NCBI RefSeq assembly: GCF_036404135.1
Contig: NZ_DASWPE010000039.1
Span: forward strand, 1 to 64,000
Source: Rhodopseudomonas_A sp036404135
GTDB lineage: Bacteria; Pseudomonadota; Alphaproteobacteria; Rhizobiales; Xanthobacteraceae
Reading direction: 5' to 3'
Length of the DNA stretch: 64,000 nt
Shown: in pieces, positions 41,842 through 50,934 of the stretch
Numbering within the stretch: the first letter of the stretch is position 1
How the letters are laid out: every line of letters begins with the position of its first letter
The notes under the pieces: model-generated
The model's database searches: none
The model's input: the letters and a program-made list of their open reading frames with translations, nothing else
What the model was told of the DNA's origin: nothing
Translations under genes and position numbers: made by a program

Positions 41842-42750
41842 ATGTCGGCACAACGTGTGACGCCCGGATTGCGGGAACTGGTTGTCCTTTGCGGCGGCAT
41901 TCGCGCCGCCCGCGGCTTGCGGTTCGCCGCCGGCCTGATCGTGCTGACGCTGCCGCTGTCCGGCTGCGGCACCGGCGCGCTGTGGGACAAGTTCATGACC
42001 AAGGACGAGACCTACACCGACGAGCCCGCCGACAAGCTCTACAATGAGGGCTTGTACCTGATGAACAAGGGCAAGGACCCCAAGGCCGCCTCGAAGAAAT
42101 TCGAAGAGGTCGACCGCCAGCATCCTTATTCCGACTGGGCGCGCAAATCGCTGTTGATGTCGGCCTACGCGTTCTACGAAGCTGGCGACTACGACAGCTG
42201 CATCGGCTCGGCGACGCGCTACGTCACCATGCATCCCGGCAGCCCGGACGCCGCCTACGCGCAATATCTGATCGCCGCCTCGCATTACGACCAGATCCCG
42301 GACATCTCCCGCGACCAGGGCCGCACCGAAAAGGCGATCGCCGCGCTCGAAGAGGTGATCCGCAAATATCCGACCTCGGAATACGCCACCTCCGCCAAGA
42401 AGAAGCTGGAAGGCGCCCGCGACCAGTTGGCCGGCAAGGAAATGAATGTCGGGCGCTATTACATGGAAAAGCGCGATTACACCGCGGCGATCAACCGCTT
42501 CAAGACCGTGGTGACGCGCTACCAGACCACACGCCACGTCGAGGAGGCGCTGGCGCGGCTGACCGAGGCCTATATGGCGATCGGCATCGTCGGCGAGGCG
42601 CAGACCGCCGCCGCCGTGCTTGGCCACAACTTTCCTGACAGCAAGTGGTACCAAGACGCCTACAATCTAGTAAAGTCCGGCGGAGTTGAGCCGAGCGAGA
42701 ACCAGGGGTCCTACATCAGTAAGGCCTTCAGGAAGCTCGGCCTCGGTTAG
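41842..42750 (+). CDS. bamD: Outer membrane assembly lipoprotein BamD (ComL)
   Basis: BamD is the essential TPR lipoprotein of the BAM complex that folds outer membrane proteins. The 302-residue precursor has a long N-terminal region, a hydrophobic segment and a lipobox L-S-G-C with Cys42 as the lipidation site. The mature part has TPR helices: PADKLYNEGLYLMNKGKDPKAA, RKSLLMSAYAFYEAGDYDSCI, and AYAQYLIAASHYDQIPD. The sequence before the hydrophobic segment is long for a signal peptide, so a later start is possible. recN follows after 12 bases. Confidence 0.95.
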   Translation: MSAQRVTPGLRELVVLCGGIRAARGLRFAAGLIVLTLPLSGCGTGALWDKFMTKDETYTDEPADKLYNEGLYLMNKGKDPKAASKKFEEVDRQHPYSDWARKSLLMSAYAFYEAGDYDSCIGSATRYVTMHPGSPDAAYAQYLIAASHYDQIPDISRDQGRTEKAIAALEEVIRKYPTSEYATSAKKKLEGARDQLAGKEMNVGRYYMEKRDYTAAINRFKTVVTRYQTTRHVEEALARLTEAYMAIGIVGEAQTAAAVLGHNFPDSKWYQDAYNLVKSGGVEPSENQGSYISKAFRKLGLG

Positions 42751-42762
42751 GAACATCCTCGC

Positions 42763-44448
42763 ATGCTGGCCCGCCTGTCGATCCGTGACATCGTCCTGAT
42801 CGAACGGTTGGATATCGAATTCTGCCGCGGTCTTGCGGTGTTGACCGGCGAAACCGGCGCCGGCAAGTCGATTTTGCTCGACGCCTTCGCGCTGGCGCTG
42901 GGCGGCCGCGGCGACGCTGGCCTGGTGCGCCACGGCGCCGAGCACGGCCAGGTCACCGCGGCGTTCGACGTGGCACGCGGCCATCCGGCGTTCGCGATCC
43001 TCGCCGCCAACGGCCTCGACGACGCCAGTCCCGACGATTCTTCGGAAATGATCCTGCGCCGCGTGCAGCTCGCCGACGGCCGCACCCGCGCCTTCATCAA
43101 CGACCAGACCGTCAGCGTGCAGACTTTGAAAGCCGTCGGCTCTTCCCTGGTCGAAATCCACGGCCAGCACGACGAGCGCGCGCTGGTCGATGCCGCCACC
43201 CACCGCCGGCTGCTCGACGCCTTCGCCGGGCTGGAGAAGGACGTCGCTGCCCTCGAGACGTTGTGGGACGCTCGCCGCGCCGCCCGCGCGGCACTCGAGG
43301 CGCACCGCGCCGGCATGGAGCGCGCCGCGCGCGAGGCGGACTTTTTGCGCCACGCCGCCGACGAGCTGAAGAAGCTCAACCCCAAGGACGGCGAGGAGAC
43401 CACGCTCGCCGAGCGCCGCGCCACCATGATGCAGGGCGAGAAGATCGCCGGCGATCTGCGCGAGGCGCAGGAGGCGGTCAGCGGCCATCATTCGCCGGTG
43501 GCGGCGCTTTCGGCGGCGGTGCGCCGGCTGGAGCGCCGCGCCGGCAACGCGCCGGCCTTGATCGACCCCGCGGTGAAGGCCATCGATGCCGCGATCAACG
43601 CGCTGGAGGAGGCCGACCAGCATCTCACCGCGGCCCTGATCGCGGCGGATTTCGATCCCTTGGAACTGGAGCGGATCGAGGAGCGATTGTTCGCGCTGCG
43701 CGCCGCGTCGCGCAAATACACCACGCCGGTCGACGGTCTCGCAGCATTGGCGGCGAAATACGCCGCCGAGGTCGCGCTGATCGATGCCGGCGCCGGGCAA
43801 TTGAAGGCGCTGGAGGGCAAGGCCGCCGAGGCCGATTCCCGCTATGCCGCAGCCGCCGCCAAGCTGTCGGCGGCGCGGGCAAAAGCCGCGGACAAGCTCA
43901 ACAAGGCGGTAAACGGCGAGTTGGCGCCGCTCAAGCTCGAGCGTGCCAAATTCATCACCCAGGTCGAGACCGATCAGGCCGCGCCCGGCCCGCAGGGCTG
44001 CGACCGCGTCGAATTCTGGGTGCAGACCAACCCCGGCACCAAGCCGGGGCCTTTGATGAAGGTCGCCTCCGGCGGCGAGCTGTCGCGCTTCCTGCTGGCG
44101 CTCAAAGTGGTGCTGTCGGACAAGGGCTCGGCGCCGACGCTGGTGTTCGACGAAATCGACACCGGGGTCGGCGGGGCGGTCGCCGATGCGATCGGCGCCC
44201 GGCTGGCGCGCTTGGCCGCCAAGGTGCAGGTGATGGCGGTGACCCACGCCCCGCAGGTCGCCGCGCGCGCCGACCAGCATCTGTTGATCTCCAAGGACGC
44301 GCTCGACAAGGGCAAGCGCGTCGCCACGCGCGTCGACGCGCTCAAGGCCGACCGCAGGCGCGAGGAAATCGCCCGCATGCTGGCCGGCGCCGAGATCACC
44401 GCCGAGGCGCGGGCGGCGGCCGATCAGTTGATCAAGGCGGCGGGGTAG
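42763..44448 (+). CDS. recN: DNA repair protein RecN
   Basis: RecN is an SMC-like ATPase used in double-strand break repair. The 561-residue protein has an N-terminal LARLSIRDIVLIERLDIEF, Walker A G-E-T-G-A-G-K-S at 29-36, coiled-coil arms (about 150-370, rich in Ala/Glu/Arg), a signature motif KVASGGELSRFLLAL and Walker B VFDEIDTGVGGAVAD, followed by QVMAVTHAPQVAARAD. It is expected to be SOS-induced in many bacteria, but no LexA box was recognised here. It lies 12 bases after bamD, so it is probably co-transcribed with it. Confidence 0.96.
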   Translation: MLARLSIRDIVLIERLDIEFCRGLAVLTGETGAGKSILLDAFALALGGRGDAGLVRHGAEHGQVTAAFDVARGHPAFAILAANGLDDASPDDSSEMILRRVQLADGRTRAFINDQTVSVQTLKAVGSSLVEIHGQHDERALVDAATHRRLLDAFAGLEKDVAALETLWDARRAARAALEAHRAGMERAAREADFLRHAADELKKLNPKDGEETTLAERRATMMQGEKIAGDLREAQEAVSGHHSPVAALSAAVRRLERRAGNAPALIDPAVKAIDAAINALEEADQHLTAALIAADFDPLELERIEERLFALRAASRKYTTPVDGLAALAAKYAAEVALIDAGAGQLKALEGKAAEADSRYAAAAAKLSAARAKAADKLNKAVNGELAPLKLERAKFITQVETDQAAPGPQGCDRVEFWVQTNPGTKPGPLMKVASGGELSRFLLALKVVLSDKGSAPTLVFDEIDTGVGGAVADAIGARLARLAAKVQVMAVTHAPQVAARADQHLLISKDALDKGKRVATRVDALKADRRREEIARMLAGAEITAEARAAADQLIKAAG

Positions 44449-44456
44449 GGCTCTTT

Positions 44457-44611
44457 CCCTCGCCCCGCTTGCGGGGAGAGGGTGGCGAGACAAGCGAAGC
44501 TTGTCGGGCCGGGTGAGGGGGCGCCGCGTTCTGTCGAGGCGCCCCCTCACCCGACCCGGCTTCGCTGCGCTTCGCCGGGTCGACCTCTCCCCGCAAGCGG
44601 GGAGAGGTGAA
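44457..44611. repeat. Nested inverted-repeat element between recN and ligA
   Basis: Outer arms CCCCGCTTGCGGGGAGAGG (44463-44481) and its inverse (44584-44602) enclose inner arms GGGTGAGGGGGCGCC (44511-44525) and GGCGCCCCCTCACCC (44538-44552). The outer arm is itself a hairpin (CCCCGCTTGCGGGG). This resembles dispersed intergenic palindromes of Rhodopseudomonas and Bradyrhizobium genomes. Its transcript could fold strongly and reduce read-through from recN to ligA. Confidence 0.85.
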
Positions 44612-44658
44612 GGGCACGATGACTTTTCACCATTCGATCTTCATTGTATCGCTTGCCG

Positions 44659-46773
44659 ATGGCCAAGAAATCAACCGTTCCCATCGACCTCGACAAGCTC
44701 ACCAAGGCCAAAGCCAAGGTCGAGCTGAAACGGCTGTCGCTCGAGATCGAACGCCACAACAACGCCTATTATCAGGAAGACGCGCCGAAGATTTCCGACG
44801 CCGACTACGACGCGCTGCGCCGCCGCGTCGAAGCCATCGAGGCCAAGTTTCCGGAGCTGGTCAGCGCCGACTCGCCGACGCAAAAGGTCGGCGCCGCGCC
44901 GGCGCGCGGCTTTGCCAAGGTGCAGCACGCGGTGCCGATGCTGTCGCTTGGCAACGCGTTCTCCGACGACGAGGTCACCGAATTCCTCGCCCGGGTGCGG
45001 CGGTTTCTCAAACTCGACGCCGAGGAAATTCCGGCGATCGTCGCCGAGCCGAAGATCGACGGGCTGTCGCTGTCGCTGCGCTATGAGCATGGCGAATTGG
45101 TGCGCGCCGCCACCCGCGGCGACGGTTTTGTCGGCGAGGACGTCACCGCCAACGTCCGCACCATCGACGACATTCCGAACGAGTTGAAAGGCAAGACGAT
45201 CCCCGCCGCCTGCGAATTACGCGGCGAGGTCTACATGCTGAAGAGCGATTTCCTCGCACTCAACGCCCGCCAGGAAGAGGCCGGCGAAGCGCCGTTCGCC
45301 AATCCGCGCAATTCGGCGGCGGGCTCGCTGCGGCAGAAGGACGTCGCGATCACCGCGTCGCGGCCGTTGAAATTCTTCGCCTATGCCTGGGGCGAATTCA
45401 TCGATCCGCCCGAAGACACTCAGCACGGCATGTTGGCGTGGCTGAAGCGCGCCGGCTTCACCGTCAATCCCAAGATCACACTCTGCAAGAGCGTCGATGA
45501 CGCGTTGGCGTTCTATCGCAAGATCGGCGAAGAGCGCGCGCAGCTCCCCTACGACATCGACGGCGTGGTCTACAAGGTCGACCGGCTGGACTATCAGGAA
45601 CGGCTCGGCTTTGCCGGCCGCGCGCCGCGCTGGGCGATCGCGCATAAATTCGCCGCCGAGCAGGCCACCACGATCCTCAACGGCATCGAAATCCAGGTCG
45701 GCCGCACCGGCGCGCTGACCCCGGTGGCGCGTTTGCAGCCGGTCACGGTCGGCGGCGTGGTGGTGCAGAACGCCACGCTGCACAACGAGGACTACATCAA
45801 GAGCCTCGACATCCACGTCGGCGACACCGTGGTGGTGCAGCGCGCCGGCGACGTCATTCCGCAGATCGTCAGCGTGGTGGCGGACAAGCGGCCGAAGCAC
45901 GCCGAGGCGTATGCGTTTCCGCACAAATGCCCCGTGTGTCACAGTCACGCTGTGCGCGAGGAGGGCGAGGTGGTGTGGCGCTGCAGTGGCGCCTTGGTCT
46001 GCCCGGCGCAGGCCGTGGAGCGGCTGAAGCATTTCGTGTCGCGGCTGGCGTTCGATATCGACGGCCTGGGCGAGAAGCAGATCGAACTGTTTCACGACAA
46101 GGGCTGGGTCAAGGAGCCGTCCGATATCTTCACTCTGAAGCAGCGCAACGGAACGCTCAAGCTTGAAGAGATTGAAGGCTATGGCGAGACCTCGGTGCGC
46201 AACCTGTTCGCCGCGATCGACGCGCGGCGCGAGATCGAGCTGAACCGGCTGATCTTCGCGCTCGGCATTCGCCATGTCGGCGAAGGCAATGCCAAGCTGT
46301 TGGCGCGGCATTACGGCAGCTTCGATGCGTTTCGTGACGCGATGCTGGCCGCGGCCGCGGGACAGGTGGCAGAGGGCAACGATTCCGAAGCCTATCAGGA
46401 TCTCAACAATATCGGCGGGGTGGGCGAGATCGTCGCTGACGCGATCGTCGAGTTCTTCGCCGAGCAGCGCAACGTCAAGGCGCTCGATAAGTTGCGTAGT
46501 GAATTGGACAAGGTGCTGCCGGTCGAGCAGGCGAAGCAAGACACCGCCGTCGCCGGCAAGACCGTGGTGTTCACCGGGTCGTTGACCAAATTCACCCGCG
46601 ACGAGGCCAAGGCCGCCGCCGAGCGATTAGGTGCCAAGGTGGCGGGCTCGGTGTCGAAGAAGACCGACTATGTGGTCGCCGGCGAAGACGCCGGCTCCAA
46701 GCTCACCAAGGCGCGCGACCTCGGCGTCGCGGTTTTGACCGAGGACGAGTGGCTGGCGTTGATCGAAGGGTAG
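44659..46773 (+). CDS. ligA: NAD-dependent DNA ligase LigA
   Basis: LigA seals nicks in replication and repair using NAD. From the ATG at 44659 (MAKKSTVPIDLDKL) it has 704 residues; an upstream ATG at 44644 adds five. The adenylation domain has the Ia region YYQEDAPKISDADYD and the catalytic Lys132 in EPKIDGLSLS. The OB domain, the four-cysteine zinc finger (CPVCHSHAVREEGE and CSGALVCPA), helix-hairpin-helix motifs and a C-terminal BRCT domain with VVFTGSLTKFTRDEAK follow. A decayed copy of its last dozen codons lies downstream. Confidence 0.97.
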   Translation: MAKKSTVPIDLDKLTKAKAKVELKRLSLEIERHNNAYYQEDAPKISDADYDALRRRVEAIEAKFPELVSADSPTQKVGAAPARGFAKVQHAVPMLSLGNAFSDDEVTEFLARVRRFLKLDAEEIPAIVAEPKIDGLSLSLRYEHGELVRAATRGDGFVGEDVTANVRTIDDIPNELKGKTIPAACELRGEVYMLKSDFLALNARQEEAGEAPFANPRNSAAGSLRQKDVAITASRPLKFFAYAWGEFIDPPEDTQHGMLAWLKRAGFTVNPKITLCKSVDDALAFYRKIGEERAQLPYDIDGVVYKVDRLDYQERLGFAGRAPRWAIAHKFAAEQATTILNGIEIQVGRTGALTPVARLQPVTVGGVVVQNATLHNEDYIKSLDIHVGDTVVVQRAGDVIPQIVSVVADKRPKHAEAYAFPHKCPVCHSHAVREEGEVVWRCSGALVCPAQAVERLKHFVSRLAFDIDGLGEKQIELFHDKGWVKEPSDIFTLKQRNGTLKLEEIEGYGETSVRNLFAAIDARREIELNRLIFALGIRHVGEGNAKLLARHYGSFDAFRDAMLAAAAGQVAEGNDSEAYQDLNNIGGVGEIVADAIVEFFAEQRNVKALDKLRSELDKVLPVEQAKQDTAVAGKTVVFTGSLTKFTRDEAKAAAERLGAKVAGSVSKKTDYVVAGEDAGSKLTKARDLGVAVLTEDEWLALIEG

Positions 46774-46825
46774 CGGCGTTGCCGTTGGGCTGGCGGTGAT
46801 GCAAAGGGCGTAGCTACACTTGCGC

Positions 46826-46944
46826 CGTCATCCTGAGGCGACCGAGCGCAGCGAGGGCCTCGAAGGATGGGCCGCAGGCACGCGCAGCCGCATCCTTCGA
46901 GACGCCGGGCTTCGCTGCGCTACGCCGGGCTCCTCAGGATGACG
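46826..46944. repeat. Palindromic repeat, copy A
   Basis: This 119-bp element has 13-bp terminal inverted repeats, CGTCATCCTGAGG and CCTCAGGATGACG, and an internal pair CTCGAAGGATG / CATCCTTCGAG. It is typical of REP-like intergenic repeats in this bacterial group. Confidence 0.9.
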
Positions 46945-47096
46945 TCGTTGTCCTGGAGGCGCCCGGTACTAACCGAATACGAATGGCTGACGTTGATCGA
47001 AGGGTGATGTGACGCTGCCGTGCGCGATCGCCGTGCTTGCTACTGGCTGTTCGCGCATAGCCACCGCTGTCGTCTCGAGCATAGCCACCCGATCGC

Positions 47097-47215
47097 CGTC
47101 ATCCTGAGGTGCCCGAGCACAGCGATGGCCTCGAAGGATGGGCCGCAGGCACGCGCAGCCGCATCCTTCGAGACGCCCGGCTTCGCTGCGCTACGCCGGC
47201 CTCCTCAGGATGACG
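47097..47215. repeat. Palindromic repeat, copy B
   Basis: This copy is in the same orientation as copy A, has the same length and ends, and differs at six of 119 positions by eye. Such near identity suggests a recent duplication or gene conversion. Confidence 0.9.
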
Positions 47216-47310
47216 GCGTTGTACTAGTGGCTTCGTTTTGCACCACGTCCTTGCACTACGTTTTGCGCTACGTTCATGTGGTGTCCTTGCAGGGCACGGC
47301 ACGCGACGCG

Positions 47311-48594
47311 TCACAACAACCCGGTTTCTTCTTCCTCGGCCTGTTCGATCAGGTCCTCGGTGGCGATCACGCCGCCGCGCGGCACCAGGAAGATCATCGA
47401 CGCCGCGCAGGCCAGGGACAGCACCACGATGGCGATGTTGAGCGGCACCGGGGTTGCAAAATGCCCGCCGAGCCAGGCGCCGAATTGCGAGCACAGCGCG
47501 CCGAACCCCATCTGCAAAAACCCCATCAACCCCGACGCGGTGCCGGCGGCCTGCGGCTTGATGCTGATGGCGCCGGCGGCGGAATTCGACATCACGAAGG
47601 CGTTGGCGAAGGTGATCAGCATGTGGGTGCCGAACAGCCAGTTCGGCTGCTGATTGTAGCCGAGCAGGCCCCAGGTCAGGTTCAGCGCGGCGCCGAGAAA
47701 TTGCAGCGCCAGGCCAAGCCAGATCAGCCGCTCCAGCGAGTGCCGCGGCGAGAACCGCACGCAGCACAGATTGCCGATCAGATAGGCGAGGCCGGAGGTC
47801 GCGAACCAGGCGCCGTATTCGGCCGAGCTTCGTCCCATCTGCGTCACCACCACATAGGGCCCGCCGCCGGCGAAGGTGAAGATGATCGAGGACGCCAGCA
47901 CCTGGCACAGCACATAGCCGACGAAGGCGCGGCTGGTGGTCAGGCTGCGCGCATCGGACAGAAAACTCGCGCCCGGCGGGCGGTCGGCGGCACGCCGTGT
48001 CTCCGGCAGCGCCACCGCGATGACAATCGTGACCAAGACCGACACCAGCGCGATGACGTAGAAGATCGCGCGCCAGCCGAGGCTGGTTTCGATCACGCCG
48101 CCGAGCAGCGGGCTCAGCATCTGCGCGATCATCATCACCGCGACCACCAGGCTGATCATGCTGCCGACGCGGTCGCGGGCGTAGAGGTCGCGGATGATGG
48201 CGCGGCTGATTACCATGCCGGAGGCGCCGCCGAGCGCCTGCAGGAACCGGGCGGCGATCAGTTGCGGCAGGGTCTCGGCGAAGATGCAGCCGACGCTCGC
48301 CAGCATCATCAGCGCCAGCCCGCCGAGCAGCACCGGGCGGCGGCCGAGCTTGTCGGATAAGGGCCCGAGTACGATCTGCGAAAACGCGATCCCGACCATG
48401 AACAGCGACACCGTCATCTGCGCGATCGAGATGTCGCGGCCGAACACGTTGGCCAGCATCGGCAGCGCCGGCACCAGAATGTACATCGAGATCGGCGCCG
48501 CCCCGGTCATCGCGACCAGCAGCAGCAGCATCGAGCGGGAGATCAGTTGATCGCGAGGTTCGGCGGTGGGCGTCTTGCCGGTCAGTCCATGCAT
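47311..48594 (-). CDS. Bcr/CflA-type multidrug efflux MFS transporter
   Basis: The 427-residue protein (from ATG 48594) is a 12-helix major facilitator of the drug:H+ antiporter-1 family. It begins LISRSMLLLLVAMTGAAPISMYILVPALPML; the loop 2-3 motif reads GPLSDKLGRRPVLLGG, and motif C-like glycines lie in AQMLSPLLGGVIE after helix 4-5. Such proteins export drugs or metabolites such as sulfonamides or cysteine; the substrate here is unknown. The frame is open upstream to 48738 but that part overlaps the neighbouring gene. It is downstream of the peptidase gene, 89 bases apart on the same strand. Confidence 0.92.
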   Translation of the reverse strand: MHGLTGKTPTAEPRDQLISRSMLLLLVAMTGAAPISMYILVPALPMLANVFGRDISIAQMTVSLFMVGIAFSQIVLGPLSDKLGRRPVLLGGLALMMLASVGCIFAETLPQLIAARFLQALGGASGMVISRAIIRDLYARDRVGSMISLVVAVMMIAQMLSPLLGGVIETSLGWRAIFYVIALVSVLVTIVIAVALPETRRAADRPPGASFLSDARSLTTSRAFVGYVLCQVLASSIIFTFAGGGPYVVVTQMGRSSAEYGAWFATSGLAYLIGNLCCVRFSPRHSLERLIWLGLALQFLGAALNLTWGLLGYNQQPNWLFGTHMLITFANAFVMSNSAAGAISIKPQAAGTASGLMGFLQMGFGALCSQFGAWLGGHFATPVPLNIAIVVLSLACAASMIFLVPRGGVIATEDLIEQAEEEETGLL

Positions 48595-48683
48595 GAGGTG
48601 GCGTTGCCAGTCCTGACCGATGTTGCGATGGCTCGACTGTACCGAGGCCGCTGCCGCGCGAGCAGCGGCTTTTCGGAATACCG

Positions 48684-50531
48684 CTACTCGATTTTCGGGA
48701 CCGTGGCCGCCAGCGGCTGCGTCGCGGCGTCGAGCCACAGCTTGTCGGCGTCGTCGAGTTGTGGAGACACCTCGCGCCGCACTTTTGCGTGATAATCGTC
48801 AAGCCAGCCGATCTCGGCGTCGCTGAGCGAACCGACGTCGATCAGCCGTCGATCGATCGGCGCCAGCGTCAGCGTCTCGAAGCCGTTGATCGGCTTTTCG
48901 GCGCCGTCGATCGCGGCCGCAACCACCAGTTCGAGATTCTCGATGCGGATGCCGAAACAGCCGGCCTTGTAGTAGCCGGGCTCGTTGGACAGGATCATGC
49001 CGCGCTTCAAGGGCGTGGTGCCGAGCTTGGAGATCCGCGCCGGGCCTTCGTGCACCGACAGGTAGGAGCCTACGCCGTGGCCGGTGCCGTGCTCGAAATC
49101 GATGCCGGCCTGCCAGAGAAATTGCCGCGCCAGGGTGTCGAGCTGTGCGCCGGTGGTGCCGTCGGGGAAGATCGCGCGTGCGATCGCGATGTGGCCGCGC
49201 AGCACCCGCGTGAAGCGGTCGCGCATTTCCGCGGTCGGCGCGCCAATCGCGATGGTGCGGGTGACGTCGGTGGTGCCGTCCTGATATTGCGCGCCGGAAT
49301 CGATCAGCAGCAGGTCGCCGAGCGCGATCCGCCGGTTGCTCTTGCGGGTGACGCGATAATGCACGATGGCGCCGTTCGGTCCGGTGCCGGAAATGGTGGG
49401 GAAGGAGACGTCCTTCAGCGCGCCGGTGTCGCGGCGGAAACTCTCCAGCGCTTCCACCGCGTCGATCTCGGTCAATTTGCCGCACGGCGCCTCGTTGTCG
49501 ATGAAGGCGAGAAATCGCGCCAGCGCCACCGCGTCGCGGCGATGCGCGGCCTTTGTGCCTGCGATCTCGGTTGGGTTTTTCACTGCCTTCAGCAGCGTCA
49601 CCGGATCGGCGCCGCGCAGCGGCTTGCCGCCGGCGGCATCGATCAACCTGGTCAGCGCGTCGGCGGCGGTGGCGGCGTCGAGCGCGATCGCGGCGCCGGT
49701 CTGCGCCAGCGCGGTCAATGCCGGCGTCAACGCGTCGGGCTCCTTCACCTCGGCGCTGTGCTCGAGATGATCGCGGGCGCTGTTCGACAGCTTGCGATGA
49801 TCGATGAACACGGTCGGCCGGCCGTCGCGCGGCAGCAGCGCGTAGGACAATGGCAGCGGCGTGTGCGAGACGTCGGCGCCGCGAATGTTGAAGGTCCAGG
49901 CCACGGCGTGGGAGTCCGATAGCACCAGCGCGTCGGCGCCGAGTGGGCCGAGTTCCGCGCGAATCCGGCCGAGCTTGTCGGCCTCGCTCTCGCCGGCGAA
50001 CTGCAGGCCGTGCACCGCGACAGGTCCGAGCGGCGGCGCCGGGCGTTCGCTCCACACCGCGTCGAGCGGGTTGCCGTCGACCGCGACCAGTTCGGCACCG
50101 GCCTTGGTGCAGGCTTGTGCCAGCCGTTCGGCTGCCGCGGAAGTGTGCAGCCAAGGATCAAATCCGAGGCGGTCGCCGGGTTTCAGATGCGCGCCAAGCC
50201 AGTGTTCCGGCGGTAGTTCTACCAGCGGTTGGACACTCCAGGCCCGGCCATCGACCTGATGCGCGGCCTGCAGCGTGTAGCGGCCGTCGACAAACACTGC
50301 GGCCTGATCGACCAGAACGATCGCCAGACCGGCCGATCCGGTGAATCCGGTAAGCCAGGCCAGCCGCTCTTCCGAGGGCGCGACATATTCGTTTTGTTGC
50401 TGATCGGCGCGGGGAATCACGAATCCGCTGAGCCTTCGCCGCAGCAATTCCTCGAGAAACGCGGCGAGCCGCGCGGTGAGGGCGACGCCGCTGTCCGGCT
50501 CCTCGAAGGTTTGAAACAGGGCTTCGAACAT
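48684..50531 (-). CDS. M24 family Xaa-Pro aminopeptidase (aminopeptidase P)
   Basis: The 615-residue enzyme is of the long aminopeptidase P type (two creatinase-like N-terminal domains, about 1-310, then the pita-bread catalytic domain and a C-terminal segment). Start ATG 50531 has AGGAGG upstream. The metal site shows LLIDSGAQYQDGTTDVTRT (two Asp), GTGHGVGSYLSVHEGP (His), SNEPGYY and IRIENLELV (two Glu). It removes N-terminal residues next to proline with two Mn or similar ions. It is cytosolic. The frame is open upstream to 50606 without family similarity. Confidence 0.94.
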   Translation of the reverse strand: MFEALFQTFEEPDSGVALTARLAAFLEELLRRRLSGFVIPRADQQQNEYVAPSEERLAWLTGFTGSAGLAIVLVDQAAVFVDGRYTLQAAHQVDGRAWSVQPLVELPPEHWLGAHLKPGDRLGFDPWLHTSAAAERLAQACTKAGAELVAVDGNPLDAVWSERPAPPLGPVAVHGLQFAGESEADKLGRIRAELGPLGADALVLSDSHAVAWTFNIRGADVSHTPLPLSYALLPRDGRPTVFIDHRKLSNSARDHLEHSAEVKEPDALTPALTALAQTGAAIALDAATAADALTRLIDAAGGKPLRGADPVTLLKAVKNPTEIAGTKAAHRRDAVALARFLAFIDNEAPCGKLTEIDAVEALESFRRDTGALKDVSFPTISGTGPNGAIVHYRVTRKSNRRIALGDLLLIDSGAQYQDGTTDVTRTIAIGAPTAEMRDRFTRVLRGHIAIARAIFPDGTTGAQLDTLARQFLWQAGIDFEHGTGHGVGSYLSVHEGPARISKLGTTPLKRGMILSNEPGYYKAGCFGIRIENLELVVAAAIDGAEKPINGFETLTLAPIDRRLIDVGSLSDAEIGWLDDYHAKVRREVSPQLDDADKLWLDAATQPLAATVPKIE

Positions 50532-50719
50532 CGCTCGCTGTCCTCCTGGTCCGACGCTGCCGCAATCGTGAAGCAAATCAACCTCGTATTGGCACGCATC
50601 GTGCATGAAATACAGTGCTTAACAACGCAACGGCGAGACCCTTTTTGCTGCAAGGCAAGGCTTCCGCTGCAACTGGGGAAATCCCGGGAGTGTTTCAACT
50701 CAACGATGAGGGGATACAC

Positions 50720-50893
50720 ATGCCTGCTTTCACGTTTGAGAAGATATCGCCGCCGGCGCGCGGCGGTCCAAGTCCCAAACCTGAAAAGAAGCAACGCGGC
50801 CTGATTATCCAGATCCTGGATCGCTTCGTTGACGCCCGACGCCCGCATCCCGACGCCGATGAGTCGACCGGCGAACAATCGCCACCCCGATAA
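50720..50893 (+). CDS. Small conserved protein of unknown function (57 aa)
   Basis: The 57-residue product starts at ATG 50720 with GAGGGG seven bases upstream. It reads MPAFTFEKISPP, then a Gly/Pro/Lys-rich stretch (RGGPSPKPEKKQRG) and an amphipathic helix LIIQILDRFVDARR before a polar end. I recall similar short proteins beginning MPAFTFEKISPP in Bradyrhizobium relatives, all uncharacterised. The helix may associate with a membrane surface. It stands alone, divergent from the aminopeptidase gene and convergent with prmA. Confidence 0.65.
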   Translation: MPAFTFEKISPPARGGPSPKPEKKQRGLIIQILDRFVDARRPHPDADESTGEQSPPR

Positions 50894-50934
50894 CCCCAAC
50901 CGGATCGATCGCAGCGCCCGCGCCGCGTGCGGTT

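Larger units (their letters stand above)
46774..47310. repeat. 537-bp repeat-filled region with tandem duplication
   Basis: No gene was seen between ligA and the MFS gene. The region holds two 119-bp copies of a palindromic repeat (listed separately) and, between them, a partial copy of the ligA 3' end at 46972-47007, which would read T-E-Y-E-W-L-T-L-I-E-G stop against T-E-D-E-W-L-A-L-I-E-G stop in ligA. The module (ligA tail plus repeat) thus occurs twice in tandem, with diverged spacers. Confidence 0.8.
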
